Shown: positions 32,386 to 43,913 of the stretch, piece after piece
How the letters are laid out: every line of letters begins with the position of its first letter
How positions within the stretch are numbered: the first letter of the stretch is position 1
Source of the DNA: Camellia lanceoleosa
Taxonomy: Eukaryota > Streptophyta > Magnoliopsida > Ericales > Theaceae
NCBI GenBank assembly: GCA_025200525.1
Contig: CM045762.1
Span: forward strand, 79,047,217 to 79,111,216
Direction: 5' to 3'
Length of the DNA stretch: 64,000 nucleotides
Translations under genes and position numbers: made by a program
Notes under the pieces: generated by a model
Databases searched by the model: none
Seen by the model: the letters and a program-made list of their open reading frames with translations, nothing else
What the model was told of the DNA's origin: nothing

Positions 32386-34499
32386 TGTAATGCCCCGAAA
32401 TAAATACAACAAACCATCCAAGACGAATAGTAAATAACAATATGAATCAGAGTATGATATCCTTCTATTTTGTGAGATTTGATTGTACAAGATGGTGACA
32501 CAAGCGATATACATTCATAAATAGTACATCATGAATCTACAACATGTGTTACGAAACTAGAAAAATAAAATAAAAGCTAAACAAATAATCATATGCCCTA
32601 AAGGCTTACATCTTTCCAAGTCAAAGCTTGGGTACATCAAAAGTGAGTCTTAAGCTCAATACAAAAGCCCTAGGCTTGTACAAAAGTGTATATAAAAGAT
32701 CAAAACTGAGCCTTCAGCTCCATAAACCTCCCAAGCTAAGTCCTTGGTGGAGGCATATTACCAGCACCTGAAAATGGTTTTTCCCAAATAGGGTAAGTCA
32801 AAACTCATTAGAAATAATCTAACATAATATATGAATCTTAAAAAAGATATAAGGGTGAAATGCATATGCAATGCCCATGTCAAAATGGTTTACATTTCTT
32901 TCTCAAAATCATGTCATGCTCAATTTATATCAAAATTCTCAAATAATATCCTTTACCATAGGAAACAAGGGAAAATTCTCAAATCGGTACAACCTTTCAT
33001 GGATATTTTGTCCACAAGAAACTGTCAAACGAGACCTATGTAAACGTAGCCTATGCAAGTACTACTATTGCCATTTTACGGATATTTCATCCGTGGGAAT
33101 CGGCACCCATGTATATGCACGTTTTTCGAGACTTCCACCCTGGACACACAAGCCAACTTAGTTTGGTGGTACACACCTCTTTCCAACTTTCACCCAATTT
33201 TTCTTAAAATTGCATACATTTGCAATGTATTAAATGAGCAATACTATTCAATGCACATAGATGAGAAATTAGTTTCAATTTACCTAATTCTCATGTAATT
33301 CTTACCACAATCATAGTTATCATCCACTGATAGCCCAAAATAGATATTTCTAAACAGATATAAAATCTCCAATACAGATAAACTTTCCAAATTTCAAGGT
33401 GAGTGATAATACATATTAAACTCCACCATTTATATCAATATCCATCCAATTTCATATTTCCAACATCTATTTCATTTATTTATATAAAATAAATATTTGA
33501 GTCATTTAGGGTAAAACCCATTTTTCTTCCAAAACCTATTCAAGTATCAAAATCAATGGTTTGATCACAACTCAACCCCATTTCTAACACCACAACCTTT
33601 TTCAATGCATCAATTAGAAAACCTCTCTTTTGATTTTAAACCAAAGCCCTAGATATGTTCAAAATCCTCAAAAATCACAAATTTGTTTTATACAAACAAA
33701 TAACTAAGTTAAAAATCATAAAAGAGTGTAGAGAATATCTACCTTGAAGCTAGAAGACCAATGAGAGAGTGGAGAAACCTCAAGGAAGCCGAAATCTAAC
33801 TTTATTCGAATGAAAACGAAACTCTAGGTGAGCTCTACGTTTTTAACAAATGGATTAGGGTGGAGAAATGCGTAGATCTTAGTATATCTATAGAGAGAGA
33901 GCAAGTTCTAAAGAGAGAATGTCTCAACTTTAGGATTTTGAAATGTTTAGAGAGAGAAAGAGATGAAAAAGTGAAGTAAAAAGTGACTTTTATGAACTGA
34001 TATATGCACAGTCCACTCGAGCATAAGAAACGACGCTCGAGCGTCCAAACACAAAATGATTACCGCTCGAGCGCAAGAAGTGACGCTCGAGCGCCAAGAC
34101 ACAATGAAAAAAGACGTCACCACTCGAGCGTAGGAAGTGACGCTCGAGCGTAGAATATACACTCTCAGTAGTTTTATAGACAGAAGATCATCACTCGAGC
34201 GTAAAAATGGCCGCTCGAACATAGAATATACTCTCCCAATAGTTTTGCAAGCCTGCAAAACTATTGAGAGTCCACAAAGGCTGCTCGAGCGCAAGAAGTG
34301 ATGCTTGAGCATAAGAGCAAAATTCTAAGCAACAAGGTTTTTGAAAAACAATGTACCAACCTGTTCCAAACACAACCAACACAACCCAATAGCCAAACTC
34401 AATGAGGGAAAAGAGAAATAAGATAAGAACAACTATACAAAACCAAGATACCCGAATCCAAAACATCAAATGGGTCGAGTCTAAACTAGAATCGCTATA
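32386..34499 (-). repeat. Gypsy-1 3' LTR (left in window)
   Basis: About 2,114 bp, matching 39,770-41,877 along its length. Window-left end is TGTAATGCC, right end CGCTATA. It contains the CTCGAG palindrome array. ORFs of 90-120 codons inside it are by-products of that array, not genes. Confidence 0.9.
34010..34310. repeat. CTCGAGCG palindrome array, gypsy-1 left LTR
   Basis: About eight perfect CTCGAG cores, most within (C/G)CTCGAGCG, alternate with spacers such as 'caagaagtga' and 'taggaagtga'. Two degenerate units (CTCGAA, CTTGAG) are also present. The 10-bp form CGCTCGAGCG is its own reverse complement. Confidence 0.85.
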
Positions 34500-34516
34500 A
34501 TCTCCCCCCCTTAAAG
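34500..34516 (-). promoter_or_regulatory. Gypsy-1 polypurine tract
   Basis: On the minus strand an A/G run (TTAAGGGGGGGAGAT) lies directly before the 3' LTR, the expected primer site for second-strand synthesis. Confidence 0.8.
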
Positions 34517-34823
34517 AATTTTGTCCCCAAAATTATAAATCAAACTTTGAAACCATGTTTAAACCAATTACAATCATTATAGTCAATCCATTTCAAAACC
34601 ATGACCCATCCACCAGTCATTATTCTCATAAACATAAACAAATCCCCAATGCTTAATATACAATTCACATTTCTAAAACATATACAATGTTTATATTAAA
34701 TCAACATAACAAAAGTTTCAATACATGCTCAAACATTAACAAATAGGTTTGGATACTTTTCATAGACTTCCAACTCACATTCCCAAGTTGCTTTCTCAAC
34801 TCCGTGACATCACCACAATACTT

Positions 34824-35165
34824 TCACCAAAGGAATTGTCTTGCCTCCCAAGATTTGGTCTTAGTATCCAAGACTCTCGCCGGTCTCTCCTCATATGAAG
34901 CATCCTTATTTACCTCTAAGTCTGTCCAATCCATCACGTGCGATGGATCCGGCTCATACTTCCAAAACATACAAATATGGAACACATCATGAACCCCAGA
35001 TAGTTGTGAAAGCAAGGCTAAACGATAAGTCATCTCTCCAATTTGCTCAAGGATCTCAAAAGGTCCAATAAATCTAGGGAACAACTTCCCACTCTTTCCA
35101 AACCTCATCAAACCCCGCTTAGGTGATTTTTTCAAGAAGACATGATCACCTACCTCAAATGACAA
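34824..35165 (-). pseudogene. Gypsy-1 integrase C-terminal part
   Basis: A 113-codon open stretch. It carries the usual 'GDHVFLK', 'GPFEIL', 'YRLAL' and 'VHDVFH' landmarks of plant chromovirus integrases and a degraded C-terminal tail near 'YEERPARVLD'. It ends in a premature stop, so any chromodomain-like tail is lost. Confidence 0.8.
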
Positions 35166-35169
35166 AGGT

Positions 35170-36100
35170 CTCCTTTTACGGTCGGCGTAACTTTTCTAAC
35201 GACTCTGGGCAGTAACCAACCTCTTACAGATAAGTGCAACTTTTTCCATCATTTCCCGAACCAACTCAGGATCTAGCAAAGGTACATCTCCCTTCTGAGT
35301 CTAATAAACAGGCGATCGACATGGTCGGCCATACAAGGCCTCAAACGATACCATGCCAATACTCAACTAGAAGCTATTGTTATAGACAAACTCTACTAAG
35401 GGCAAGTGCCTCTCCTACAACCCCTTAAAGTCAAGAACACAACCCCAAAGCATATCCTCAAGGATTTGAATAGTATGCTTAAACTGCCTGTTAGTCTGAG
35501 GATGGTATGCAGTGCTAAAAGTTAATCTTGTGCCTCAGGCATTTTGTAGGCTCTGCTACAACCGAGCCGTAAAATGCGGATCTCTATCCAAAACGATCGT
35601 TACAGGGACCCCGTGCAACCTCACTATATCCTCAATATAAAGGGCGGCAAGATAATCTACTGAGTCACTCACGCGCATAGGTATAAAGCGCGCCGACTTG
35701 GTAAACTAGTTAACTACCACCCAAATCGTATCACTACCCCGTTGAGTCCTAGGAAGACCCACAACAAAATCCATTATGACATGCTCCTACTTCCACTCGA
35801 CTATAGGCAAAGGTTGCAACAAACCCGTTGGCCTCTGATGTTCGGCCTTCACTTATTGACAAGTAAGGTACCTCGATACAAATACGACCACATCCTTCTT
35901 CATTCCCCTTTACCAAAACTGGCAAATAAGGTCGTGATACATCTTTGTGCCTCTCGGATGCACCATAAGGCGTAAATGGTGAAACTTTTGGAGTATTTCC
36001 TTTCGACAAGACCCGGCAAAAAAAAACGGCCACAGTATCTAACACTTGAATCGGGATACACATTCAAGTCTTTCTCTACCTTTCCACTGGAGATCTTCTC
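35170..36100 (-). pseudogene. Gypsy-1 integrase core (broken)
   Basis: The minus-strand conceptual translation shows the integrase core in pieces, including 'IWVVV', 'KSARFIP' and 'DIVRLHGVP', separated by several stop codons. The zinc-binding N-terminal region lies near 35,900-36,060. Family role: insertion of the cDNA into the host chromosome. Not functional. Confidence 0.7.
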
Positions 36101-36109
36101 ACAGAGGGG

Positions 36110-36574
36110 TTCTATCTCAAGGTGACTCTTCTGTGCTTCTATCACTCGGTTCATAAGTGTAGGTTGTGCAGCTACCAAAAACAAGGCTGCAAACTCCACA
36201 CACTCGCCAAGATGCAAGTCAAACTCATCAATAGCACAAAACATCTCACATTCCTGAATGGCAATACTAGCCACACTACCAAAAGATTTCTTACTTAAAG
36301 TATCGGCCACAACATTGGCCTTTCCCAGATAACAATGCAACTCAAAGTCATAATCTTCTATGAACTCTATCCATCTCCTCTGCCTCAAATTCAAGTCTTT
36401 CTATGTAAATAGATATTTCAGAATCTTGTGATCAGAAAACATTTCAAACTTCTCAGTACAAAGATAATGCCTCCAAATCTTTAATGCAAAAATCACCGCC
36501 GCTAACTCTAGATCATGAGTAGGGTAGTTCATCTCATGTGTTTTCAACTGCCGTGAGCCATAGGCTACTACCTT
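36110..36574 (-). pseudogene. Gypsy-1 RNase H region (broken)
   Basis: The open stretch 35,900-36,394 begins 'RRWIEFIEDYDFELHC' and has 'KANVVADTLSKK', the end of a gypsy RNase H and the linker into integrase. The upstream part, 36,395-36,574, is in frame only with stops. Confidence 0.7.
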
Positions 36575-37500
36575 CTATTCTTGCATCAAAACACAACCCA
36601 AACCTTCCCGTGAAGCATCATAATACACTGAATAGCCCAAACCCCTCTCTGGAATAATAACTATTAGAGTAGTGGTAAGTCTAACCTTAAGCTCTTGAAA
36701 TGACTTCTTGCAAGTCTCACTCCACACAAACTTGATTTCCTTCCTCGTCAGTCTAGTCAAAGGTGAGGCTAATCTAGAGAAATCTTTCACAAATTGTCGG
36801 TAATACCCAACCAACACCAAGAAACTACGAATCTCAAAAACATTCTTAGGTTGTTCCCAATCTTGCACCGCTTCTATCTTAGATGAATCTACAGTCACCC
36901 CTCTCCCGGATACCACATGGCCTAAGAACTTTATTTCTCCCAACCAGAACTCACATTTCCCAAACTTAGCATATAGTTTGTGGGCTCTAAGCAACTCAAG
37001 TACCACTCGTAGGTGTCCCTCGTGCTTCTTCGCAGAGGGTGAGAAAATCAAGATGTTGTCCACAAAGACGTCTACAAAGTGGTCTAAAAACTCACGAAAA
37101 ATTCGGTTCATCAAGTCCATAAACACGGCTGGTGCATTGGTTCGCCCAAAAGGCATCACTAGGAACTCATAATGGCCATACTGCGTACGGAATGCCGTCT
37201 TCTGAATATCCTCCTCTTTTACCCTGAACTGGTGATGACTCGATCTTAAGTCTATCTTGGAAAAACAAAAAGACCCCTTTAACTGATCAAACAAATCATC
37301 TATACGAGGCATTGGGTACTTGTTCTTAACAGTTACCCGATTCAACTTCCGATAATCAATATAAAGTCGCAACGCATCTTTCTTTTTGGCAAAGAGAGTC
37401 GGTGCTCCCCAAGGTGAAGTACTAAGGCGGATAAAACCTTTGTCTAATAATTCTTGGAGTTGAATCTACAACTCACTCAACTCAGCAGGTGCAAATCTAT
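36575..37500 (-). pseudogene. Gypsy-1 reverse transcriptase (catalytic residue changed)
   Basis: 265 codons are open (36,575-37,372), with '[10 protein letters not shown]', '[14 protein letters not shown]', 'FSKIDLRS' and 'FLVMPFG'. The active-site box reads F-V-D-N where the family has two adjacent aspartates, so one catalytic Asp is replaced by Asn. The N-terminal part (to about 37,500) is separated by a stop. The enzyme would copy element RNA into DNA; this copy should be inactive. Confidence 0.85.
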
Positions 37501-37862
37501 ATGCTGCCATAGAAATCGGTGTCATGCCCTAAGTCGATAGAGAACTCAATCTCACGGTGAGACGGTAAACTAGTGAAATCCTCAGGAAAGATATCCAGGT
37601 ATTCACAAACTACCATCGGCAATTCAACTCGGATTTAATCACACTCACTACCTAAGAAGTTTGTAAGAAGACAACTAAACTCACTTCGACCACGTGGATC
37701 ATACACTAGTGACAAGACTCTATCAACTCTGTCTCCTATAAAACAAAAATAATCACCGCTCAAGGTACATATAGTAACCCTCTGATGGTAGCAATCTATG
37801 GCAGCCCGATACGATGCAACGTCAAAACTAGACATGTTAATCAACATAAATATGAAAGGAAG

Positions 37863-38177
37863 TCAGCGACCGGAAACCTCTATGTCACAACCCTGACACC
37901 CCTGCTCCAAAACAATCTCACCACCATTTGATGACTCTACACTGAGAAGAGATTCTAACTGAGCTAACTTTAATCCCAGAGCTAATGCAAATGCAAACGA
38001 GATAAATAAATGAGATGCACCCATATCAATTAACACATTAGCAATGAAATTGAAAAACAAGAAAGTACCTCTCACTACCGAAGGCGCTGGTACTAGGTCT
38101 GGTACGGTAACAGCATACACAAGCCTTGTAGGTCTCTGCTCTACCTGCTCATCCCTCGGAGCATAAGCCTGATGCAC
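37863..38177 (-). pseudogene. Gypsy-1 aspartic protease region
   Basis: It contains 'VLIDMGASHLFIS', the retropepsin active-site box with D-M-G-A where the family has D-T/S-G. The residue after the catalytic Asp is therefore changed. The protease would cleave the polyprotein. Confidence 0.75.
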
Positions 38178-38289
38178 TGATTGAGCCGAATAGGCTCCCT
38201 GATTGGCCCTCGAGGCCTGAACTGACTGTGCAGGCTGGTGGCTCTGTGTCTGCCTTAAACCTGACGCACAGGTGTGTCACCCAACTGAG

Positions 38290-39237
38290 GGCAAAACCTC
38301 TTCATGTGCCCTGCCTGCCCACACTGATAACAAGTGAGCGGTTGCCCTCTCCCTTGGCTCTAGCTCTAAGAACGAGCCGTAGGGTTGCAGACCGCTACCC
38401 ACCTCTCCTCTACGGGCAAGCTGGAGACTTGTGGCCCAACTGACCACACTTGAAACAAGTGAAATCTCCCTGACCACCTCTCCCAGAACTCAAACTTGGT
38501 ACTGGAAAAGTGGACTTCGACTAAGCTCCCTAGGACTGTTGTGGGTTAGAACCCCTCTGCTTCTTCCTGTCCCTCTAAACATCTTGACTCTTCTTAGAGC
38601 CCCTCATCCGCTCCTCATCCATTTGCATCATGGTCTCAAGATGAGCCGTTGACTTTACAAGTCGACCGTAATCTCTAATCATTAAAGCGGATACCTTAAA
38701 AAGAAGCGTGGTCCTCAACCTTTTCACAAACTCCACACAGCAACGTTTCTTTGTCGCCACTAACTCTGGTGAAAACCTAGATAGAATAGTAAATGTGGCC
38801 TCAAACTCGACCACCTGTGTATTCAACTGCTTAAACTACGAGAATTGCTCCCTCAACTTCTCCTTAATAATAGAAGGAAAAAACTTGTCCTAGAAGGTAT
38901 TAACAAAAGCCTCCCAATTCACTCCAATGCACCCACACGCATACTTCCACCACTGACCCGCATCCCCTTTCGACTGGAAGGATGCCAAGGTCACTCTTAG
39001 TCCATCGTCCTTGATGCCAAGCATCTCAAACGTCTTCACTATCTGCTCTAGCCACTCATCTGCCTTCAATGGCTCCTTGGGATCACCCAAAAACTCATCT
39101 AGGTTGGACCATAAGAACTCTTGCTTCAGAAAAGATAGCCATGTCTTAACAACATGGGCATGTACTTTATTCTCAGCCTTGAGAATGTCCATGGATTCTA
39201 GCAACGCTCCGGCCATTTCACGGGCTAAGACGCCCAT
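38290..39237 (-). pseudogene. Gypsy-1 gag with two zinc knuckles (broken)
   Basis: The N-terminal gag (38,890-39,237) has 'PKEPLKADEWLEQIVKTFEM' and 'DAGQWWKY'. It stops at 38,890 and continues with further stops. Two CCHC knuckles can be read on the minus strand, one near 38,410-38,460 (C-F-K-C-G-Q-L-G-H-x4-C) and one near 38,290-38,335 (C-Y-Q-C-G-Q-A-G-H-x4-C). Two knuckles with a long spacer is a variation on the usual single one. Confidence 0.8.
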
Positions 39238-39754
39238 GGCCTACTGACCGACTGGTTCGGCTACATTGGCCTAACCAACTCCCTCCTCTTGTGTCGGATA
39301 TCATCTAGTATCGGCACCTCCTTCCTTCTAGGCCTATCACGCCTACCACCACAACCATGTCCTAACATCCTAATAAAGGTAACAAAAGTGATTGGCACAT
39401 TTACAAATGTGCCGAAACTAATTCACTCGCGTCCTAATATGGTGGACAACAATAATTCATTCCATGTAAGCACGTAGTCACATAAACACATACGAATTTT
39501 CTTCTTAGATAATGACCATCCTATAACATTGCCAGAGTTCTAATTAGAAATAACAGTGATCAGATGCTCTTCTAATAGGATTTCTAGAAACCCGTAGACC
39601 CAATCAATATCTTAGGAATTAAATCTCATACCCATACAATCACATAAGGATGTTATCACATAGCATATCATATATACTAATATCTCTATCAAGTGAGACA
39701 AATCCATTGTGGTAATAACCACTTCTCACGTACCCAAAGTATCAAACTCGGTAC

Positions 39755-39766
39755 GTTTTGATACCA
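39755..39766 (-). promoter_or_regulatory. Gypsy-1 primer-binding site
   Basis: On the minus strand TGGTATCAAAAC lies three bases after the 5' LTR. It is similar to the initiator tRNA-Met complement, with changes in the second half. Confidence 0.7.
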
Positions 39767-39769
39767 AGT

Positions 39770-41877
39770 TGTAACGCCTCGAAATAAATACAATAAACCA
39801 TCCAAGACGAATAGTAAATAACAATATCAATCAGAGTATGAAATCCTTCTATTTCGTGAGATTCGATTGTATAAGATGGTGATACATGCGATATACATTC
39901 ATAAATAGTACATCCTGAATCTACATCATGTGTTACGAAATAGTAAAAATGAAATAAAAGCTAAACAAATAATCATATGCCCTAAAGACTTACATCTTTC
40001 CAAGTCAAGGCTTGGATACATTAAAAGTGAGTCTTAAGCTTAACACAAATAAAGCCCTAGGCTTGTACAAAGTGAATATAAAAGATCAAAACTAAGCCTT
40101 CAGCTCCACAGTCCTCCCAAGTTAAGTCCTTGGTGGAGGCAAATCACCAGAACCTGAAAATAGTTTTTCCCAAATCGGGTAAGCCAAAGCTCAGTAGAAA
40201 TAATCTAATACAATATATGAATCTTGACAAAGATATAAAGGTGAAATGCATATGCAATGCCCATGTCAAAATGGTTTATATTTCTTTCTCGAAATCATGT
40301 CATGCTGAATTTATATCAAAATTCTCAAATCATATCCATTACCAAAGGAAACAAGGGGATATTCTCAAACCGGTACAACCTTTCACGAATATTTCATCTG
40401 TAGGAAACCGTCAAACGGCACCCATGTAAACTAGCCTATGCAAGCGCTACTATTGCCATTTTATAGATATTTCCTCCGCAAGAATCGGCACCCATGTAGA
40501 CGCTTATTTTTTGGGACTTTTATCCTGAACACATAGGCTAACTTAGTTTGGTGGTACAAATCTCTTTCCAATTTTCACTTATTTTTCTCAAAATCACATA
40601 TATTTGCAATATATTAAATGAGCAACAATATTCAATGCACATGGATGAGAAATTAGTTTCAATTCATCTAATCCTCATGTAATTCTTACCACAATCAAAG
40701 ATATCCTCTACCGATAGCCTAAAACAGATGTTTCTAAACAGATATAAAATCTTCAATACAGATAACCTTTCCAAATTTCGAGGTGAGTGATAATACATAT
40801 CAAACTCCACTATCTATATCAATATCCATTCAATTTCATATTTCCAACATCTATTCCATTTATTTATATAAAATAAATATTTAAGCCATTTAGAGTAAAA
40901 CCCATTTTGCTTCCAAAACCCATTCTAAGTATCAAAATCAATAGTTTGATCACAACTCAACCCCATTTCTAACCCCACAACCATTTTCAATACATCCATT
41001 TGAAAACCCCTCTTTTGATTTTAAACCAAAATCCTAGGTTTGTTCAAAATCCTCTAAAATCACAAGATTGTTTCATAAAAACAAATAGCTAAGTTAAAAA
41101 TCACAAAAGAGTGTAGAGAATCCCTACCTCGAAGCTAGAAGACCAAGGAGAGAGTAGAGAAACCTCAAGAAAGTCAAAATCCAACTTTATTCGAATAAAA
41201 ACGAAACTTTAAGTGGGCTCTACCTTTTTAACAAAGGGACTATGGTAGAGAAAAAAGAAGATCTTAGTGTATTTGTAGAGAGAGAGCAAGTTCTAGAGAG
41301 AAAGGTCTTAACTTTAGGGTTTTGAAATATTTAGAGAGAGATAGTGATGTAAAAAATGACGTAAAAAGTGACTTTTACGAATTGATATACGCACAATTCG
41401 CTTGAATACAAGCAGTAACGCTTGAGCGTCCAGACACAAAAATGATTACCGCTCGAATGAAAAAAGTGACGCTCGAACGCCAAGACACAATGAAAAAAGG
41501 GGTCACCGCTTGAGTGCAGAAAGTGACGCTCAAGCGTAAGAATGGCTGCTCGAGTGCACGACCGCTCGAGCGGTAGCGTAGGAAACACCACTCGAGCGTA
41601 GAATACACTTTCCCAGTAGTTTTGCAGGCCTTCAAAAATACTGAGAGTTCACAAAGGCCGCTCGAGCGCAAGAAGTGACGCTCGAGTGTAAAAGAAAAAT
41701 TATGGGCAACAAGGTTTTTTAAAAAACAATGTACCATCCTGTTCCAAGCACAACCAACACAACCCGATAGCCAAACTCAAGAAGGGAAAAGATGAATAAG
41801 ACAAGAACAACCATACAAAACCAAGAATCCCAAATCCAGATTATCAAATGGGTCGAGTCTAAACTAGAATCGCTATA
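39770..41877 (-). repeat. Gypsy-1 5' LTR (right in window)
   Basis: About 2,108 bp, pairing with the left LTR. Window-left end is TGTAACGCC, right end CGCTATA. It carries its own, more mutated copy of the palindrome array. Confidence 0.9.
41395..41690. repeat. Decayed CTCGAG array, gypsy-1 right LTR
   Basis: About eleven units in the same order as the left LTR, but only about half keep CTCGAG. The others read CTTGAG, CTCGAA or CTCAAG, that is C-to-T or G-to-A changes inside the motif. Confidence 0.8.
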
Positions 41878-41882
41878 GGTAC

Positions 41883-42150
41883 ACAAATCGAGGAGGTCGA
41901 TTCAACAATCGAAATCAAGGACGACAATCTTTATATGACTCTTCTAGATCTGGTTGTCAAATTTGTGAAAGATTGTCACATCTGGCCTTTGATTGCTGGT
42001 ATTGTATGGATCCTAATTTTCATTCTCATTTAGCTTCCTCTTCTCACCACCATTCTTCTCAGGCCAATGCTAGGGCATATACTGCATCTGTTCCTTAGAG
42101 TTTTCCAGATTCCTCTGCTCCTCCATGAAATCTTGACTCCGCAATCACAA
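41883..42150 (+). pseudogene. Copia gag C-terminus with zinc knuckle
   Basis: After gypsy-1 the copia frame resumes with an Arg/Asn/Gly-rich stretch and then a CCHC knuckle (C-Q-I-C-E-R-L-S-H-L-A-F-D-C, about 41,950-41,995). Stops follow near 42,100 and 42,127. Confidence 0.75.
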
Positions 42151-43720
42151 ATCATTTAACTAATGATTTGTCAAATTTTCATTAGTACCAGTCTTACCAA
42201 GGCCAGGAACAAGTTGAAGTTGGTAATGGTTCATCCTTGCCTATTTAGTACATTGGTAATGGTCTCTTACCTACTCTTCAGTTTGCTTTTCATCTTAAAA
42301 ATCTTCTTCATGTTCCTTCAATTTCAGCAAAGTTTCTATCTGTAAATCAACTGACCAACGATCATAATTGTGTTGTCATATTTGATGCTGATACATTTCT
42401 TATTTAGGACAAGCACACGAGCCAGGTCCTGCATAAAGGAACTAATGTTAATGGCCTCTATCAATTTATTGCTTCACCTTCTCTGTCATTATTTTCTATT
42501 TCTGCACAGGTTTGTCAGTCTCCTACTGCTACTACTCCCATCTTTAACTTCCCTTGGCAACAAAGATTGGGGCATCATTCATAACAAAAATTATATCATC
42601 TAGCTATGCACCTACCAAATAAACGTACTCTAAATAAAATGTTGACTTGTACTGATTGTCAAGTGTCTAAAATGCATAAATTAACTTTCAAGTTGTCCAG
42701 TACTTCAATTGATTATCTTTTTTCATTAATTCATAGTGATGTATGGAGTCCACTTTATTATAATAATACTACTTTCAAATTTTATGTGTTGTTTATTGAT
42801 GATTTTAGTCGGTTTACTTGTATTTACCCTTTGCATTACAAGAGTGAGGTCTATGATAAGTTTTTAGCTTTTAAGGCCTATGTTGAAAATCAGTTTCATA
42901 CTACTCTCAAAATTCATAGGACTAATTGTGGCATTGAATTTTTTAATAAAAATTTTGACTCTTTTTTGACATCCTAAGGTATTATTCATCAAACCAACTA
43001 TCCTTATACTCAAGCTCAAAATGACATTTCTAAAAGAAAACGCAAACGCATTACTGACACTACCATAGCTTTGCTTTACCATTCCTTTCTTCCTTTACTT
43101 TACTAGTTTGATGCAATAGTTGTGGCTGTCTTTTTTATCAATCGCAAGCCTCCTACTGTACTTCATAATAAATCTCTTCGTGAAGTATTTTTTCATTTCA
43201 TTCTAGATTTTTCCTATTTTAGATTTTTTGGCTACTAATGTTTTCCATGGCTCAAGCCATACACTACCCATAAATTCCAACCAAAATCTATGTCTTGTGT
43301 TTTTTTTAACTATCATCCCGCTATGAAAGAATATAGATGTCTTGATCCTCTCACTGGTAAGATCCATGTTTCAAGACATGTGCTTTTTAATGAACATTGT
43401 GTTCTTTTTTCCAAAAACTTTTATGCTGCTTCTTATTCCTCCTCTCATGTGTCCACTTTTACTTCTTTTTCGGGGGTTCTTTATCTGTTTCACCTTATCT
43501 TTCATCTCAATCTACATTTACTTCTTCTTTCACCTCTTCACCTTAATCTACATCTACTTTTTCTTCCAAATCCTCTTCTTAGGCCTTTCTTCTGTGTTCT
43601 CCTCCTGCTTCTAACACAATTCCCATCAATTCTCACTATTGATTTACCCATCTCCCCTCCTTCTTTTGCCCTTTTATCTGCTCTTATTTCTCATCCTCAT
43701 CCAATAATGTAGGCATCCTT
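42127..43720 (+). pseudogene. Copia protease remnant and integrase (broken)
   Basis: A degraded protease box (D-S-A-I-T-N-H-L-T near 42,137, lacking the catalytic Gly) is followed by pre-integrase and the integrase core (42,606-42,977: 'CTDCQVSKMHKL', 'IHSDVWSP', 'LFIDDFSRFT'). A stop interrupts the core at about 42,976. The integrase C-terminal region is at 43,290-43,712 ('MKEYRCLDPLTGKIHVSRHVLFNE'), followed by a Ser/Thr/Pro-rich linker read only in fragments. Confidence 0.8.
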
Positions 43721-43724
43721 TTTG

Positions 43725-43913
43725 TCTCACTGTGTTTTCTTCTCTTATTCAAACTAAGCCTCTCACTGTTAAAGAAGCTCTTCAGTCTTTTGTTTGGATT
43801 ACTGTCATGCAAGAAAAATATCAAGTCCTTTAGAATCATGGTACTTGGGATTTGGTTACTCTTCCCTCTCATAAAGTAGCCATTAGCTGCAAATGGGTTT
43901 TTAGGATTAAAAG
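43725..43913 (+). pseudogene. Copia reverse transcriptase, N-terminal piece
   Basis: It reads through 'VKEALQSF', 'NHGTWDLVTLP' and 'CKWVFRIK', the start of the copia RT domain, with one stop. It is cut at the gypsy-2 insertion. The same domain continues at 55,246. Confidence 0.75.

Larger units (their letters stand above)
32386..41877 (-). mobile_element. Ty3/gypsy retrotransposon gypsy-1 (chromovirus type), in copia gag
   Basis: Complete two-LTR structure inserted in reverse orientation. The flanks are GGTAT (32,381-32,385) and GGTAC (41,878-41,882), a target duplication with one mismatch. On the minus strand the order is 5' LTR, primer site, gag with two zinc knuckles, protease, RT, RNase H, integrase, C-terminal domain, polypurine tract, 3' LTR. 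Every domain is interrupted by stops or frameshifts. The LTRs differ by roughly 8% over the first 130 bases by hand count, so it is younger than the copia host and older than gypsy-2. Confidence 0.92.

Noticed and set aside
33947..34469. ORFs of 92-121 codons in the gypsy-1 LTR (also 41,331-41,737 and 44,851-45,120)
   Set aside because: They run through the CTCGAG array and repeat Leu/Arg/Ser patterns of it; they are not retained between LTR copies.
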